NCBI GenBank assembly: GCA_023333565.1
Contig: JAJKFH010003354.1
Location: 186,001 to 250,000 of the forward strand
Origin: Puffinus mauretanicus
Lineage: Eukaryota; Chordata; Aves; Procellariiformes; Procellariidae
Length of the DNA: 64,000 nt
Direction: 5' to 3'
Under the pieces are notes generated by a model. That model searched no databases, was not told the DNA's origin, and worked only from the letters and a program-made list of their open reading frames with translations. Positions 1 to 13,464 of this stretch are shown here, in pieces. Each line of letters begins with the position of its first letter. Positions within the stretch are counted from its first letter, which is position 1. Made by a program: the position numbers and the translations under genes.

Positions 1-3000
1 ATAAAACAAGGCTGACAGCACTGCTTGAACTACTCGGCACCATTCCTTTATGAAAGTTGCTAAATTAAATACGTCCTGAAAGTTTACCGCCAGTTTTTGT
101 ACTGTGGCAGGAAGAGATATCAGTGCACAGTTTTCTTTCCCTCCCCCTCCCCAGGTTTCCTGTAACTCATTTGTTTAATTAAAAAGAAGAATCCAAACGC
201 AGTGTTTTTGCAGAAAAACCTCATGCATCTCCGTGTTGACAGTGATTGATTTAGTTGTCTTAACCCGCCACTATCTCTTTCGCGACTAGATGTCAAAAGG
301 CAGGGTGAGATGCTAGCAGAATCTCCCCATTAATATTCTGGTGTGGTTGGCCAGACAAAGGGGCCTGATTGAGCATATTAGAGTAGCTCAGAACTTGGCA
401 AGGGGAGAAGGGAAAGAAAAGTCATGCCTCTATTCGTATAATTAGTTTTTAAAGCTCTGAAGGCTATTTGGCACTGGGGCGAGTGTGAAATATGCTGCCC
501 TTAATCGCTTTATAAAGGTTAGCCTTCAGTTCATTACTGAATCAGATATGTTGGTGATGAAACCCAAAGATGTATCGTTTCCAGGTTTGCCTTTGATGAG
601 GAAAAGCAATGCAAAAAGAGCTTCAGATCTGGTCGCGCTCGAGTTACAGCAGAAATTCTTGGTTTGCGGTGCAGCTCTGCAGCGCAAGGGGTGGCAAGGG
701 CCCCGTGCACCCGAGGGAAACCACGTCTTCGGGGCGCTGAGGAAGGGGTGCTGGCAATTCACGGGGCAACACATTTGCCTGGGAATCCCACGTTGATCTG
801 AAGATCACACCACAGCGCAGATTATTCTGGTTGCAGATCTGAGATACCAAACCTGTGTTAGGAGGAGGATGGTGATTTCCCTCTCACCTTTTGATTCCAG
901 CAAGCTCCTGAACACCGAACTTGGGATCAGATTCTCAGGCTAAAGTTAATGGAGCAATAAAAAAAACCCTTCTCAGCGTCTCCATGTACCACATGACTTT
1001 TCCTTTCACTGCTTTGGTTTTTTGATGAGGATAACCCTGACTGCAGGGTGCTCCGGCTGCCTGCTGCTTCCTCCCCTGCATCTCCTGTTCACTTGTGGAT
1101 GCTCATCCTCACTTGCTCTGCACCCAAAGCAGAGGGTATATTCGAGCAACGTGGAATGATACCTGTGCAAGAGCAGATCCTTCGCCAAATCATCCCAAAT
1201 GGCATTGGTCAGGACAGCTACGCTATCCCTGCTGCTTATTGGGATCTCTTCTCTTCCCTTGCTTTAGTTGATGCTGATCCTCTGATCCAGTTTTCTGATG
1301 TAAAACTGGAGCCTGCGTGCGGATGTGGGTCCGCTTTGGAAATGTGTCACTGTCGGACAGTACAAAAATGTCAGGCTAAAGGAAGAGAGCGGGGACGGGC
1401 TAAAGGGTGTCGCTGCAGAAGGCATGATGGGTGCGAGAAAGGTACCCTCCAGTTTTGGATATATGTTGGGACTGTGTCGTGGGAACCTCTAGCTCACCTC
1501 AGCTCCCTTGGGGCGTGCAGCACATCTCGCCTGTGCCCTGGGAGAGCGCGTCATCCATCCAACGGCAGCAGAGACAGCGGGGTACCCTCCAGAGAATGAG
1601 ATCTCCTTTCCTTTTCATGGGGCAGAGCACGCGCAGCTGATGGTGGGCGATCGAGCACATCTCTACTCCAAATGCAAAGCTTTGGTTAGCCCTGGGAGCA
1701 AGATGCGGAGATAAAGGAGCTCGTGGTCTGAAGCATGATTTTGCACCGTAGTAAGTTAGAAAGGCTCCCGTCAGCTCTTCCCCTGAGGGTGCTTGAGGGC
1801 AGTAAACTCCGGAGGTTGGTACAGAGCTCCGAGGACTGGTCACAGCTTGAATTACTTCAGCTGTTTCCAAAAGGATCAACGTTCTGTAAACTTCCCATTG
1901 TGTAAATAAACAGTCCGTGCAAGCCCGGAAAGCAGAATTGGGAACGAGCTGGGACAATTTGCATTGGACCATCAAGTCGTTCCCTTGGTGCAAAGGGAGA
2001 GCCGTGATGGCAGAAGCATGGAGTTCAGGTCCTACCTTGGAGTAGGGTGGTCTTCTCTTGTTCCACCTCTCTGGGCAGCCAGAAGGCACTGGCCAAGGTT
2101 TTCAGCAAAAGCTAAATCTCAGGTTGTTCCATCGGCTGTCTGGTGGGTGGGTTTTGTAGTGTTGGGTTTGGAGCTTTCCATTATTTTTATTCTCTTTTGC
2201 TGTCTTAGTGTTTCTCCTGCTGCGTGGTCCTGTTCTGAAACCTTGGTGTTTTATGGAAGGCTTTTCCCTTTCTTTACCTCTTAGCTCTCCCTCCCATTCT
2301 CAGTTGTAGCTTTTCTGTTTCTCTTTCCTTGTTTCTTTTTCTCTCAAGAGAACTCCCTCTCCAGTTTCTCAGGCTCTATTTATTATATTCACAGTACTTT
2401 TAAAGGGTGAAAGAATGATTTTGGAAGATTGGCAGCAGACTGTAGACCTTTTTTCCCTCTACTGGGACTATGAATCTGAGCGTACCATAGGTGTGAGTCA
2501 TTTCCATTTGATGACAGTCTACTCCTTTATGTGAAATGGGTTTCTAGATCTCTGGTTTTGGATCCTACGGGAAAATGTGCTTCATCATGAGCACAGCTGA
2601 TAGGAAATCCTATTGCTATCGGGAGTCTCATCTGAGAGGTGTAAAATTGAGCGAGCACCTGGATCTTCACAGGGCACCTCCGTATTCGAGAAGTTTCCTT
2701 CTGCCCTTCCTTGTCATGTGGAGGCAAAGAAGTTTTGGAGGATTTGGGCTGGATTTGGGGTTTTTTGAGGATTACACGCATTCTGATACTGAATCCAGGA
2801 AGAATCTCCCAGCTTCAGATTCATGAATCCTACAAATTGTATTGTCCATTGAAATGAGTGCAGCAATGCCCAGCTCTTCCAGCGTACTTTTTTGGGGTAA
2901 TGTGTGTGCCCCTAAACTGTGTAGCAGGGATGGAGGGGGAAGGCAGAGCGGAAACATGGAGATTCAGCTTCTCCACAAAGATTTAATAACAGCTCCTGCT

Positions 3001-6000
3001 TTAACAGGATTCTGTATCGCTAAATCACATCATTAGAGCTGCACAATATACTCCAAGACACTTCCTTGTCTGCCGTGATAAATTGTATAATATAAACTTA
3101 ACAAGACCAGAATATTCAAATAAATTTAAGCGAGAAGATGGCGTGTGATGTTACAGCTTAAAATTGTCAATTAGTGATGTCTGCTTTTTGACAGTGTTGC
3201 GACCTCTCAGCAGAGATTTGGAGCTGCCGGGGAGCGCTGGCACCGGTCCCTAATAGAGATGCACAAATTGTTGTCGAGGCTTTGCAAATCCCGATGAACC
3301 TCGAATCTGGGTCGTTTTTAGGATGGGCTAGATCTTCAGTCCTTTAAAGCCGCATACCTCAGGTTGGCGGGGTGGATTTATATCCACTGGGGATCCTTTG
3401 CAGCAGCTTTTCATCAGGACTACAGTGCTGTTTGGATGTGCTGCGAAAAGCGTCCTCATGTGCTGAATTTTTAAAATACCTTCAGGTCCTGAATCTTTGA
3501 AACAAGTGAAACGGCGTCTTCTGCAGGAAGATGGCTGGGCTGGGTTTTATTGTTCTTGCAGCAGCAAATCCTTTCAGAGGGCTTCCCTTTGCAGAAAAAG
3601 CCCACGTGGGTTATTTGTTTTGGTGCTTGCACGATATCATTGTGATTGCTGAACAAATTCCGGTGCAAGATGAAGCAACAAACCACCTTTTCTCTCTTTC
3701 TTTATAAATAAGAACATAATAGGAATTTCTTTGAATTTGTCAAGGGGAAATCTGTCTGCCTGGGCAGTTTCTATATACAGTTTTTAAGCATGGTCTCCAG
3801 GCTGACTATGGCTCAAGTGCAGGAATAGAAAACAAATGGGTTATAGAAATTTCTATATGACATAAATACATAGAATAGTGATCCAAAAGAAGCTGCAAAG
3901 GTGCAATGAAACTGATTAAAATACTGTCATTATAATCTTTCCATTATAATGTGTAGCATGTTTTGAGACTATATATATAATGCACTATACCTATTTTAAG
4001 TGCTTTATATTAGGTAGCATATTGAGTTGTTATATGGGAAGCTTTTTACCCAGTAATTGTTTTCACTAACATTTTCACAGATGTTCAATTTAATGTGGTT
4101 TTGGTACAACACCGTGACAAAGCAGCAATCCTTGTTTTGCCAGAGCATTTGCATCTTTGTCCTGTTCACTATTGAATAGATATTTTTAGGGTACTTCCTC
4201 TACAGCCACAGCTCTGCCCGCTGCTTTTAGCTGCGGTTTAAATTCATTTTGTTGCTTCTCCTCTGCAAGCATCCGATGTTCAGTGGAAAGCATCCCTCTG
4301 AGGTCTGCGGTCGAGGGGCTGTGAGAAAGGACAGGAGGTCCTCGTTGGGTCAGGGTGTTCCTGGGGGGGCTCCCACAGGGGTTGCTTGGTGTCCCCCCCT
4401 CCTCCTACAGCTCCACGCACCCTCCCAGCGAGCTTTTTCCTTGGCATTATTTGCCAAAGGGATAATTGACACTAATTTCTTGGCAGAGAAAAGGGAGAGG
4501 AGCAGTAAGTGAACATAAAGCTGCTGCCAAGGGTACATCAGAGACCTCCTTCCTCGTTCTGCAGTATTGATTTGGACACTTGGCCGCTTTTCAGCCCTGC
4601 TCTGGCGCGGTCAGAGTGCCTTAAACGTAGCACAGGTCATCTTGATTTATCACACGTGCTCTTCCCTGGCCTTTCTTCCCTCGCGTACGAGCTTCCCGTC
4701 TTCTCATGTATATGCTGAAATACGGATGAGGGGAAGCCTCCTATGTTGTCACCAGTCCCTCTGTTTCCAGGCAGCGCAGCTCAGTGGGTTATTTCATTTT
4801 ATTCACAACTCATCCCTTAAAAACATCACCATTGCTCTTGGGTGCTGGAGGAGAGGAGGGGGAAGCCGGTCCGCCTGCAGAAGACTTCTTTGGGGAACCA
4901 GGACACCGGCCTCTCCCCATCCCTGCTGGTACCGTGCCGAGGATGTGCTATAGATGCATCCTATACGCGAGATCTAAAGCTGAGGCGTTGCTGGTCACTG
5001 TGTTTGGAAAGTAAAAAAAAAAAAAGAGAAATTAAGATGGTTTAACAAAAGGAAACAAAATGAGGTGCTTAGTTAATCCGAGGATTAAGCCAGCGCAGCC
5101 GGCCTGCTCTGACAAAGCGGAGATTTAAGAGTGAACCCTATTGCAGTGCGCACAAATCCCATGGGAATCGAGACTAAAGGGCAGTGGAGCGGCGTGGCAC
5201 CAGCATCAGATATCGCTATAAGGAGGAGTGAGCTCCCACAAAGAAACAGCTGGACAGTGAAGAAAGGCACTTGAATTTGCTGTATTCGCAGTGTAGTTGA
5301 TATGCAATATTAATCTCTGTCTTGAGCGTGGGTATATGCACAGCTGAATTAATCGCAGGAGAGCGGAGCGTTGCCTTTTGTTACAATTCTGTAGAACACA
5401 CTGTTATGAACCACTTGGTTATGAGGTTTTCTCGCTTTCTAAAATACGTCATCTCCGTGGCTGGAAATTTCCATCTTTGGGTGCTCACCAAAAGTTGCAA
5501 GATCTTTTATTGTTCTCAGAAGCTTTGGCAAAGTCCAAAGCAAACTTCGTGGGTAAGGTAGGATGGGATTTGAATTTTCAAAATCGTGGTAATTCAAACC
5601 GAGGGTACCCACCGAACCATCAAAACCTCATAAATTAAATGCAGAAGGTGGCTGCGGATCTCTTTGTATGTGCTGGCTCTGTCTTAGATACACACAGATA
5701 CAAATGTGAGAAGTCTTGGCTGAGAAACTGTACGGGAATCAAAGGTCTGAAGATGCGTTTTAATGCAAAAATTCAAAAGAGCAGACTTAAGGGTGGATAT
5801 TCCGTTGATTTGGGTTTTTATATCCTTCCTGTTAAGTGTTTAGCCTTGCAAATTTAATAAAGACAAAGAAAGGCATGTAGTGAATATTCTCTCAAGCAGG
5901 CATCTAGAACACTAGTGAAAATTTGCTTCAGGGAGACATTTGCTAACAGCAGGTTTAAATTGAAATTACAGGAATCCACCAGAACTCTAAAAGGGAGTTA

Positions 6001-8491
6001 CCTGCTGCAGGTTGTCTCCATTAGAGGCTTCAGTTTGTGCAAAACAGTGAATTGGGGTTTCTGCAGTCAAGGATATGTATTAAAGAAAACAATTAAATGT
6101 ATTTGCTGCCCTTTTGAAACAAACTTCTGTTGTTTTAGAGTGAGTGGCAGAATCGCATTGATCCCAACAACAACTTAGAGTATAGCTTTCTATAGAAGAC
6201 CTTATTTGTATTCCTCCCAGGAGCAAAAATAGGAAACACACCATGCTTTGTATTATATAGATTTTTCCCAGCCTGACTGAAAGCACTGTATTATTCATGC
6301 ACAGGCTATCCATCCAAAGCAGTGCCAAAACCGTTTCTCTTTGCATGTGGGAAGGCAGAAGAGTTGTCCCTGAGATAAAACCGAATTTGTAATCGCGGTT
6401 GTGGGCAGCGACGTGGTAGTGACTCCTCATTTAACAGCTCTCAAACGGTGGTTCCCAAAGAAGTGCTTTTTCTATGACCTTTTGTATTGGAAAGCCGCAT
6501 TAACGAAGGTAGAAATTCACCGAATATTTCATTTCTTCTTTTTCTGAGTGATCATCACAGGATCATACGATCATAGAATCATTTAGATTGCAAAAGATCT
6601 TTAAGATCATCGAGTCCAACCGCAGACCTGGCACTGCCAAGATTGATGCAGTGCCAGTGGGATTCGATAGTCTAAGTCAGCAGGAGTGGTTTGCTTGGAG
6701 GGGAAGAAGCCTATCTATGAAACATCTTCTGCTCCACAGGAACAGATGAGGATGTCTGAGTGTTTGTAGGTGGGCAGAGCTAAGTGAGGTGTTTCATGTT
6801 TGCTGTAGAAGTCAATAATGTGTTTTACTTGAAAGAATGATCGTGCTTTACTGAAAAAAAAAATGGTCTAACCCAGCTATGAGCTTGTCCACCCGGTTCA
6901 ACCTCGTATTCACCTTCAAAAGCCCATTTGGACTTTGGATGAGTGGCCCAGCTGTCCTCACTTCCCCAGGCTTTGTAGCCTCTTACGACTATCGGAGACA
7001 TGCCCAGTCAGGGAGGCTTGTTAAGGGCTTTCCTGAAGTTCAGAAAGGATTTAATGTATTTCCAATGGCCAGAGCGGATCAAAATTAACCCCACCTTACA
7101 GAGAGAACAGCAGAACCACTGCCATAGTCCACTGGAGTTGGAGATGTTCCTCTGTCTCAGTCCTCGGACACAGCCAAAGGGTAAGGGTTCCTCCCAAACC
7201 ACAGCATGCGGGATACAGCCTCAGGCAGCGTATTTCTTATTGTCAAGCAGAAGAAAATCCTCGAAGAAATTTTTTTCATGAAGGCTGTTTTTATTTTTTG
7301 CCTTTAATGAATTCAATTGAGCAATTTAAAACCATTTCAGGGTTGTTCTTTATTTTTTTTCTCAAGTGACAGTGAAGTCCCACAAATCTAGGGAGACGCT
7401 GGCAATAAAACTGCTTAGGTAGTATATAAAATGCCACTGATGGGATTATTTTGCTGCAGCTCGTTGCAGCTATTATGCTCAGCAGCATGATTCCTCATTG
7501 TAAGTTCATAAAAGAGCTAATGACAGGAAGAGGAGATTTGCAAAGTTGAATGAAAGTGGAATGCAAATTCATAACAAAAAGAGCAACTAATGATGGGAAG
7601 AGTGTCCTGAGGACCACGGTAAATGTGCCGTCACTTAGAGTCTTCCAATGCAATGCACTTGGTTTCAGCCAGGAGCTATTGTAATTAGATGTAGGAACCG
7701 TGTCCTGATTTTCTCCATCCTGATGGTACACAAGAAGTCATGCCGGAGTCTCCTCCTTTACTTGCAAAAGCGATGAGAATATTTGCCATGCAAATACTTC
7801 TGGGACATAACCAAACACGCTCTTCATGGAGACAAGTATTGGGAAAGCTAAATCTGAATGCAAAAGATGGAACGTGACAGTGGAGTGAGCTGTTACACAC
7901 CTTGAAAGAACTTTTTTCAACCAACACGTTTGTCTTGGTCATCATTTTTCACCAGGTGCTATCTTTGTGCAAGTAAAATAATGCACGGGCTGATACTAAA
8001 AATCATTTGTTCATCACTTTGTCCTGATAAGCCATCAGGTTTCACAGGAGATTTCTTTTGATATATATGTGGAAAAAAAGTGAATCAGGGATTGGAAGAG
8101 CTGATTTACATGGAAAGATTAAAAGTACGGCATGTGCGTTATTCTTACATATCCCAGGGAGACACGGAAAGCACCTGCGTGTCTCAGCAAGGTGTAAATG
8201 CTCGGGGGGGAAGAGGTGTGGGAGTTGATTGGGATGAAGTTTGTAACTATGAGGAATGAGGTAAAATTCAGAGATTGTAAATGCAGGGAGAAGGATAGGA
8301 AAAAACCTCCCTGAGACAGAGGTGTCATTCGATGTAATGAGTCTTCAAAAACTCCACCAGACGACGTTCTTGTGACCCCATGCTGGAACAGTTCTACGTT
8401 GGCTGGTTTGACCTTCTCCATGGTGTAGGTGATGTCTCCCACTTGCTGTCCTGTGCTGTATTTCTGAGGGTGGCTTTGGTTTGCATTTCAG
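1..8491 (+). other. EXOC4: EXOC4 intron, 3' part, upstream of the first visible exon
   Basis: No exon is recognisable here. The stretch is unique-looking, AT-leaning DNA with one short antisense CR1 3' end at 6558-6641. Segments such as 3040-3230 have the even, low-CpG, homeodomain-like composition of conserved noncoding DNA, but that cannot be shown without an alignment. Open reading frames in this region have no recognisable domain and are taken as chance. The region is assigned to the EXOC4 intron because the exon at 8492 needs an upstream donor that is not visible. Confidence 0.75.
6558..6641 (-). mobile_element. CR1 LINE 3' end fragment
   Basis: Read on the minus strand the fragment gives the CR1 3' untranslated end: a TTGGCAGTGCCAGGT-like stretch, then GGACTCGATGATCTTAAAG and a decayed GATTCTATGATCGTATGATC tail. 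Only about 85 bp remain, typical of extreme 5' truncation. Confidence 0.85.
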
Positions 8492-8670
8492 GGCTGCTTT
8501 CGGCAAAGAGTCAGAAGTTCTCATTGGCAACCTGGGAGATAAACTCATCCCTCAACAGGAGATCCTGCGGGACGTCAGCGACCTGAAGGCCTTGGCCAAC
8601 ATGCACGAGAGCCTGGAGTGGTTAGCAGGTCGCACCAAGGCAGCCTTCTCCAACCTCTCAGCCACCCAGA
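8492..8670 (+). CDS. EXOC4: EXOC4 (exocyst complex component 4, SEC8) internal exon, first of four in the window
   Basis: This exon encodes part of the C-terminal helical region of SEC8, a subunit of the eight-protein exocyst that tethers secretory vesicles to the plasma membrane. The reading frame gives 59 full codons, including [19 protein letters not shown] and the following [13 protein letters not shown], which I recognise as the EXOC4 sequence with a few conservative changes from mammals. The 5' border is an AG acceptor at 8490-8491 after a T-rich tract. One base completes a split Arg codon, so entry is phase 2. The 3' border is a strong donor, CAGA|GTAAGT, leaving one base over. Length is 179 nt. 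By comparison with the human gene this should be about exon 14 of 18; that numbering is inferred. It is a partial CDS because the upstream exons lie outside the window. Confidence 0.96.
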
Positions 8671-9477
8671 GTAAGTAGCTCCCGCAGGAGAACCTTTGTC
8701 TTAGAAATGGAAACCAGCATAAATATGCGATTTTAGCAGGAGTGGGCATCTTTTGTTCTTGATTTCAAAGCGGGTTTATGTCAGAGGGAAGTAGAAAGCA
8801 AAGCAGCTTCATCTCTTTCTTCCTAGTGAACGCTGTGGTGTGACATCTGCTCAGACTGTGGTGGGCACCACGTGAGGGTGCCAGGAGCATCACTTCTAGC
8901 ATAAGCTCTGAAGGGTCTTTCAAACGCTTGAGCTTTTCAGCTGTCCCTGCTAATGACATTGCACAGGAGCGGGTATCAGTGCCGAGACAGGTTTCATTTT
9001 CTTTAAAGCATCGCTAGATCGCCGAATATTTAAAAATATATGTGTATTATAAATTCAGTGGAGAAATTGAACAGCTTTTAATGAGGAATGCCCTGACGTG
9101 CGTGTCACTGGGGCACCGGTGCTCAGCCTGCAAAGGCAGAAGCAACCCTTGGTGAACCGAAGTGCCAGGAGGGCAGAGATGGGGGAGCCTGGAGACGCCG
9201 CTTCTGCTCCTGGCCCCCACTACCTTTGTGTTTCACTTCTCTGTGCTTCAGCTTTTGCTCCTTCCCCTGGGGAATAGTGATTTTTTCTGTCTGGAAAGTG
9301 CTAGAGACGTGACTCGTGTTGCTTCTCTTCTTATCGCTGTCATTGGCGTTGTCTGCACGGGCTCACGTTCAGAGGAGGGTTGTGGCTGTGCCCCAGAAGT
9401 AGAGCTCGGCATAAACAGACCTCAGCTCTGCTGCTTTCCACCGACGCCTTTCCACTGTTATTAACTCACGAGGAGTC

Positions 9478-9540
9478 GCCTATAGCTCAGCTGACGTGGG
9501 GTTAAGCTTTTCCTAGGACCAGGGGTTTGGGTCTCACCTG
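9478..9540 (+). repeat. tRNA-derived SINE remnant (degenerate pol III promoter)
   Basis: TAGCTCAGCTG at 9483-9493 fits the A-box consensus at every position. GGTTTGGGTCT at 9524-9534 fits the B-box at about 8 of 11 positions, and the spacing is tRNA-like. No cloverleaf can be closed and no anticodon arm is convincing. It is therefore a decayed tRNA-derived SINE head or pseudo-tRNA, not a tRNA gene. Confidence 0.45.
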
Positions 9541-10687
9541 CCTACTGAGAACATTCCCAATAGCTGTCCTGTGTCACAGGTTGACCCCGAGGAGGTGGCC
9601 GTGCATTTGATAGAGCACTTCATATTGCCCTAGATCCCTGTAATAAATCCTTGTGTGTTTTAGAAATATCGAACATCCCCTGTTGGTTAGGGGTTATATT
9701 AAATGCAGCTGCCTCGGGTGTGGAAGGAGGCACCTACGCTACGCTGGAGGCGAGGAGCAGAGGAGAAAAGCGTTGCATAAAAAAATCCGCACGGCGTGGT
9801 GGGATCCCAGGACGCACGGGGACGTAGTGAGGATACACGGCATTTCTGCAGTTTGTCATGCAGATACGGAGCAGAGTCCTGGGGGAAGGTACCCACAGAG
9901 GAGCCAGATCTTCTGAGTTCTCGTGGGAATTTGGCACTGAAAATCACTTCAGCCTTATTTTCTGGGAAGTGATGGGGGAAATTTGCTGGTGCCATATAAA
10001 GTCGTAGTGTTATATCTCTGTTAAAATAATTGTCCCTCGACAGCAGAGCATCTCTGGTTGGCTGACAGTCCTTCCTATGGCTAATAACTCCGCTCTAGAG
10101 CAGGACCTTTAAACTCTTTACTCCAGCTGTCCGCAATCAGTTTGTTGGGATCCAGAAGGATAATTAAGATTATACAGTCAGCTAACAATTAAAGCCCCAA
10201 AATATCCCAGGTAGCTTTAATATTCCTGTAACCCATACTTTGAGTTCTCAATACCTGAGTGCCAAGAAGAATTGCTGTGCTCTCACGGGGCGTACTTTAG
10301 AAGGTTATAAAAAAAATTTAAAGAAAACAAAACCCGATGGAAAATTCTATCAAAGTTCAGTAGCCAAATATTTATTCACAGAACTTTAGTTACTGGGAGA
10401 GTTCTTGGGGCTGAGGAGTTGTGCTCTAACAGTCAAAGTTGTTAAAAATAAAAACATCATTTATAATTTCAGTTCTAGTTGAAACTCAATTTTTTTAATA
10501 AATCGGTATTTTCCAAACATAAAAGGGCATGAGCGTGACTTTCAGGCTTCTGAGAGGACGTTACACGCAGCAGTGAATAAACATAAAAGTACGAAGTGTA
10601 ATATTTCACTTGGCAGCATCCTCCTGACAATAAAAATTCATCTTCCTTTGTAATAACTTTATACCAATGCACTAAAATGTCTGTACA

Positions 10688-10960
10688 CAAATGCCAGGAG
10701 TATCTGAAACAAGAGGAGGAACGAGCAGTGTTAGAAAATGATAGAGGCTGTTGACCTCATGGTTATAAATGAAACCTGGTGGAGTATATCTCATAAGTGG
10801 AACATCAATAGAGCTGCTGCAATCTATATGGGAGAAGTAAAAAGTGATGCCGTGGGACAGAGGTGGTGGTAAAAGTCAGATGTATTTACAAATTCAACAA
10901 GCTATGATGCTATACAGGGGAGTGCAATTCTTTTGGGGAAGAATAAACAACAGAGGAAAA
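10688..10960 (+). mobile_element. Ancient CR1 LINE endonuclease-domain fragment
   Basis: Conceptual reading gives NARSI near the start, VDLMVINETWW then SHKWNIN in the middle, and RGGG further on after a frameshift. These match in order the apurinic endonuclease start of CR1 ORF2 (NARSL, TETWW, RGGGVALY). In-frame stops and shifts show it is long dead. It is unusual because most bird CR1 copies keep only the 3' end. Confidence 0.7.
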
Positions 10961-12978
10961 ATGAGACGAGATGTCTCTTCCCCTCCCACCTGGACGGGGG
11001 GAGAAGAGCAATGCAAATGTGCTCGGACTGAGCCGAGAGGAGGAAAAATTAAACCTACCTATTGTTTCAAAGATTCATACAATGTTAATGCCATAACGCT
11101 CGACTGTCATACGAGTTATTTTGTTCTTTTCTGTCGTGGTTTGATCATCTGAATTTCTGAGCATCTCACTGCTAGGAGCCACAGCATGTTAATGAGCACC
11201 AGGGGGAGGGAGGGAGGAAGGGGAATAACTGACCGAAAGTAAAGCTAGATAAAGGGGGGTTTTGCCACGCACTGAAGCTCACCAAATTCAGATTCAGATC
11301 GCCAGCGCAGCCAGCTTTGTCATTTCAGCGTCGGTAACTTTGACTTTAAGACGTGCCCACGTGAAACCCAAGCATTCCAGTTCAATGCAAGTGGAATCCG
11401 TGGTTTGTCATATGCAAGTCAACGGGCCGCTAGTCACCCAGCTCGCTTTTTGGGTAGCTGACTTTGGGCAGCTCTGTCTTCTGCTTTATTTTTCTCCTGG
11501 GACTAGATGCTACATTGAAGTGTCTATGCTTGAGCAAGAGCAGTAATCTCATTAACTGGTAGCAGTGGTGGGGTTTTATCTTCCGTGCTTACCACATGTT
11601 GGGCCAATGCACGATGAGAACACACGTCCAGGTCTTTGATCGTTTCTCTTTTCTGTCCCAGCAACTTGAGATTAAATCTTGATCCCACTCAGGGCATCAT
11701 CAAAGCGCTTAGTGGGCGACTGGGACCAGAATTTTTGGTGCAATGCCAGAAATACCGTAATCTCCAACGAGTCCATGACATGGTGATGGTGGCCCTGTAT
11801 GCCTTCCCTGTAGAAAGTCGGTAGCTTTTCCAGCAAATCTTCCTTGGCTGCAAATGGGCAATTTATAGGCATATCTATATAAGTATTCAGAAACCGCAAG
11901 GTGGAGTTGGGCAGGTATGGACATGTTTTGGGAAATCCTAAAAAGGGGACTACCTGTTGGTGGCTTTTTGGCTAGGCTGTCAAAAGGCCCCTTCCTAGAG
12001 ATAAAAATTCAATAACCTTTTGCTGTGGATGTGCCACAATTATCACTCATTGCTAATAGAGTGTTTTATCATGCTGGGCAGTCTCTGCATTCTTCATTAT
12101 TTAGTGTTTGCTAAGCTGATGGCTCTTCCATAGCTCTTCCCTTATCTGCACTCCTTCAGAATTGGATTTTATATTTTCCGAACCAGTCAGATATGACAAA
12201 GTCATTTTCTTTTGCTCTTGTCTTTTGAGGGAATACAAACTTCTTTTTAACAATAGCCATTTAAGGATTAGAGTTGCTGGAAGAAGATGAATTAGCTGAG
12301 GAAGTCAAGTAAATTTTAAATCGGTTTTATATGAAAATGGAAGTAGGGTTTCTTCTCCTCTTCCTCTCCGGCTTCTCTGCCTTGTCATATGCAGATATAA
12401 CATACACTCATCCTTTTCCCTTGCGGAGCTTCAGCCTTCTGAAGCCCTCTGAATATTTTACAAAGAAGAAATTATTATGCATGATGAAGGAGTTGGGACA
12501 ATCTTTACATTTTTGAGATTGTTGCATGCTGTGTGTAGGTAGGAAGATGACAGATTAGCCATTAGCTTACTGAGTTGCAGCTACCCTTCTGAATGCAGCT
12601 GGCTGTTGGCATCTCGTGACTTCAGATCCTTGTAGTCAGCAGTTAACGACCGACTGGCTTAAACGTTGAGTTTGAAATTACTTTCTCCTGGAGCTCACAT
12701 AAAACAGAATTGTCTTTCTCTCTTAGACGGCTTATTGGAAGTAAGGCTTTTGCATGTGTATCATGTGTCCACGTATGTTTATAGATCAGTAGATACTCTT
12801 GCATCCACCCGGAGGTTTGCTCAGTGTAGCATGTCCACTTTCTGTGTGTGCTTTCTCTTTTTTGTCCTTAATTAAGAGTAATACCATTTTAGTACCTTAA
12901 CAGTTTTTTCTAGAAAAACAGGACTCCAGCAGTGGTCTCTAAGAAAGACACCTCCTCTCCTGTCATTACCTTCTCCAC

Positions 12979-12995
12979 AAAAAAAAAAAAAAAAA
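12979..12995 (+). repeat. Homopolymer A17
   Basis: A run of 17 A in the 18.7-kb intron. No retroposon body is recognisable immediately upstream, so I read it as a simple repeat rather than a poly-A tail. Confidence 0.7.
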
Positions 12996-13456
12996 TCTCT
13001 TTAGAAATGGATCCTGAGGCTCAATATTTAGTCAAAGTAGGGAGGTGCATCAAGGAGCCTCCGAGAGGAAGCATTGGGTCAGGAGGGTATTGAAATCAAG
13101 ACAGAAATGGAAAAAAACTGAGTGGTTTTATTGTGGGCTGTTTGTTGGTTTTATGTAGCACCCGGGGTCCTGGATTCGTACAGTTGGGTGAGGATCTCGC
13201 TGTATGTGAAAACCACACACATACATGCACACTTACCTTTTTTCTTGGAGAAAAGCTTCAAAAGCGTGAAGGACTCAAAACATACTGTTTTTTAAAACCA
13301 GATCTAAACCAAAGATTTCTTTTGCAGTTGTCAAAGCTCTTGACTTTCAGTACCAGCTCCTCCCTGTCTCCTAGTGACCCTTGGAAGTTGGCACCGGAGC
13401 AAAGATTGCTTAAAAAGCAAAGATTCAAAGTCTTCGACACGAACCTGGCTGCAAAT

Positions 13457-13464
13457 TGACGTCA
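13457..13464 (+). promoter_or_regulatory. CRE palindrome TGACGTCA
   Basis: A full CRE/ATF octamer in the 18.7-kb intron, retaining its CpG. An 8-mer of this kind can occur by chance in 64 kb, so function is unproven. Confidence 0.25.

Noticed and set aside
1048..1599. 183-codon open frame on the + strand
   Set aside because: No recognisable domain, no conservation cue, non-coding-like composition with Cys/Arg-rich runs; chance frame in GC-richer intron DNA.
11198..11211. Second possible CTCF core (GCACCAGGGGGAG)
   Set aside because: Fits only about 11 of 13 core positions; too weak to list.
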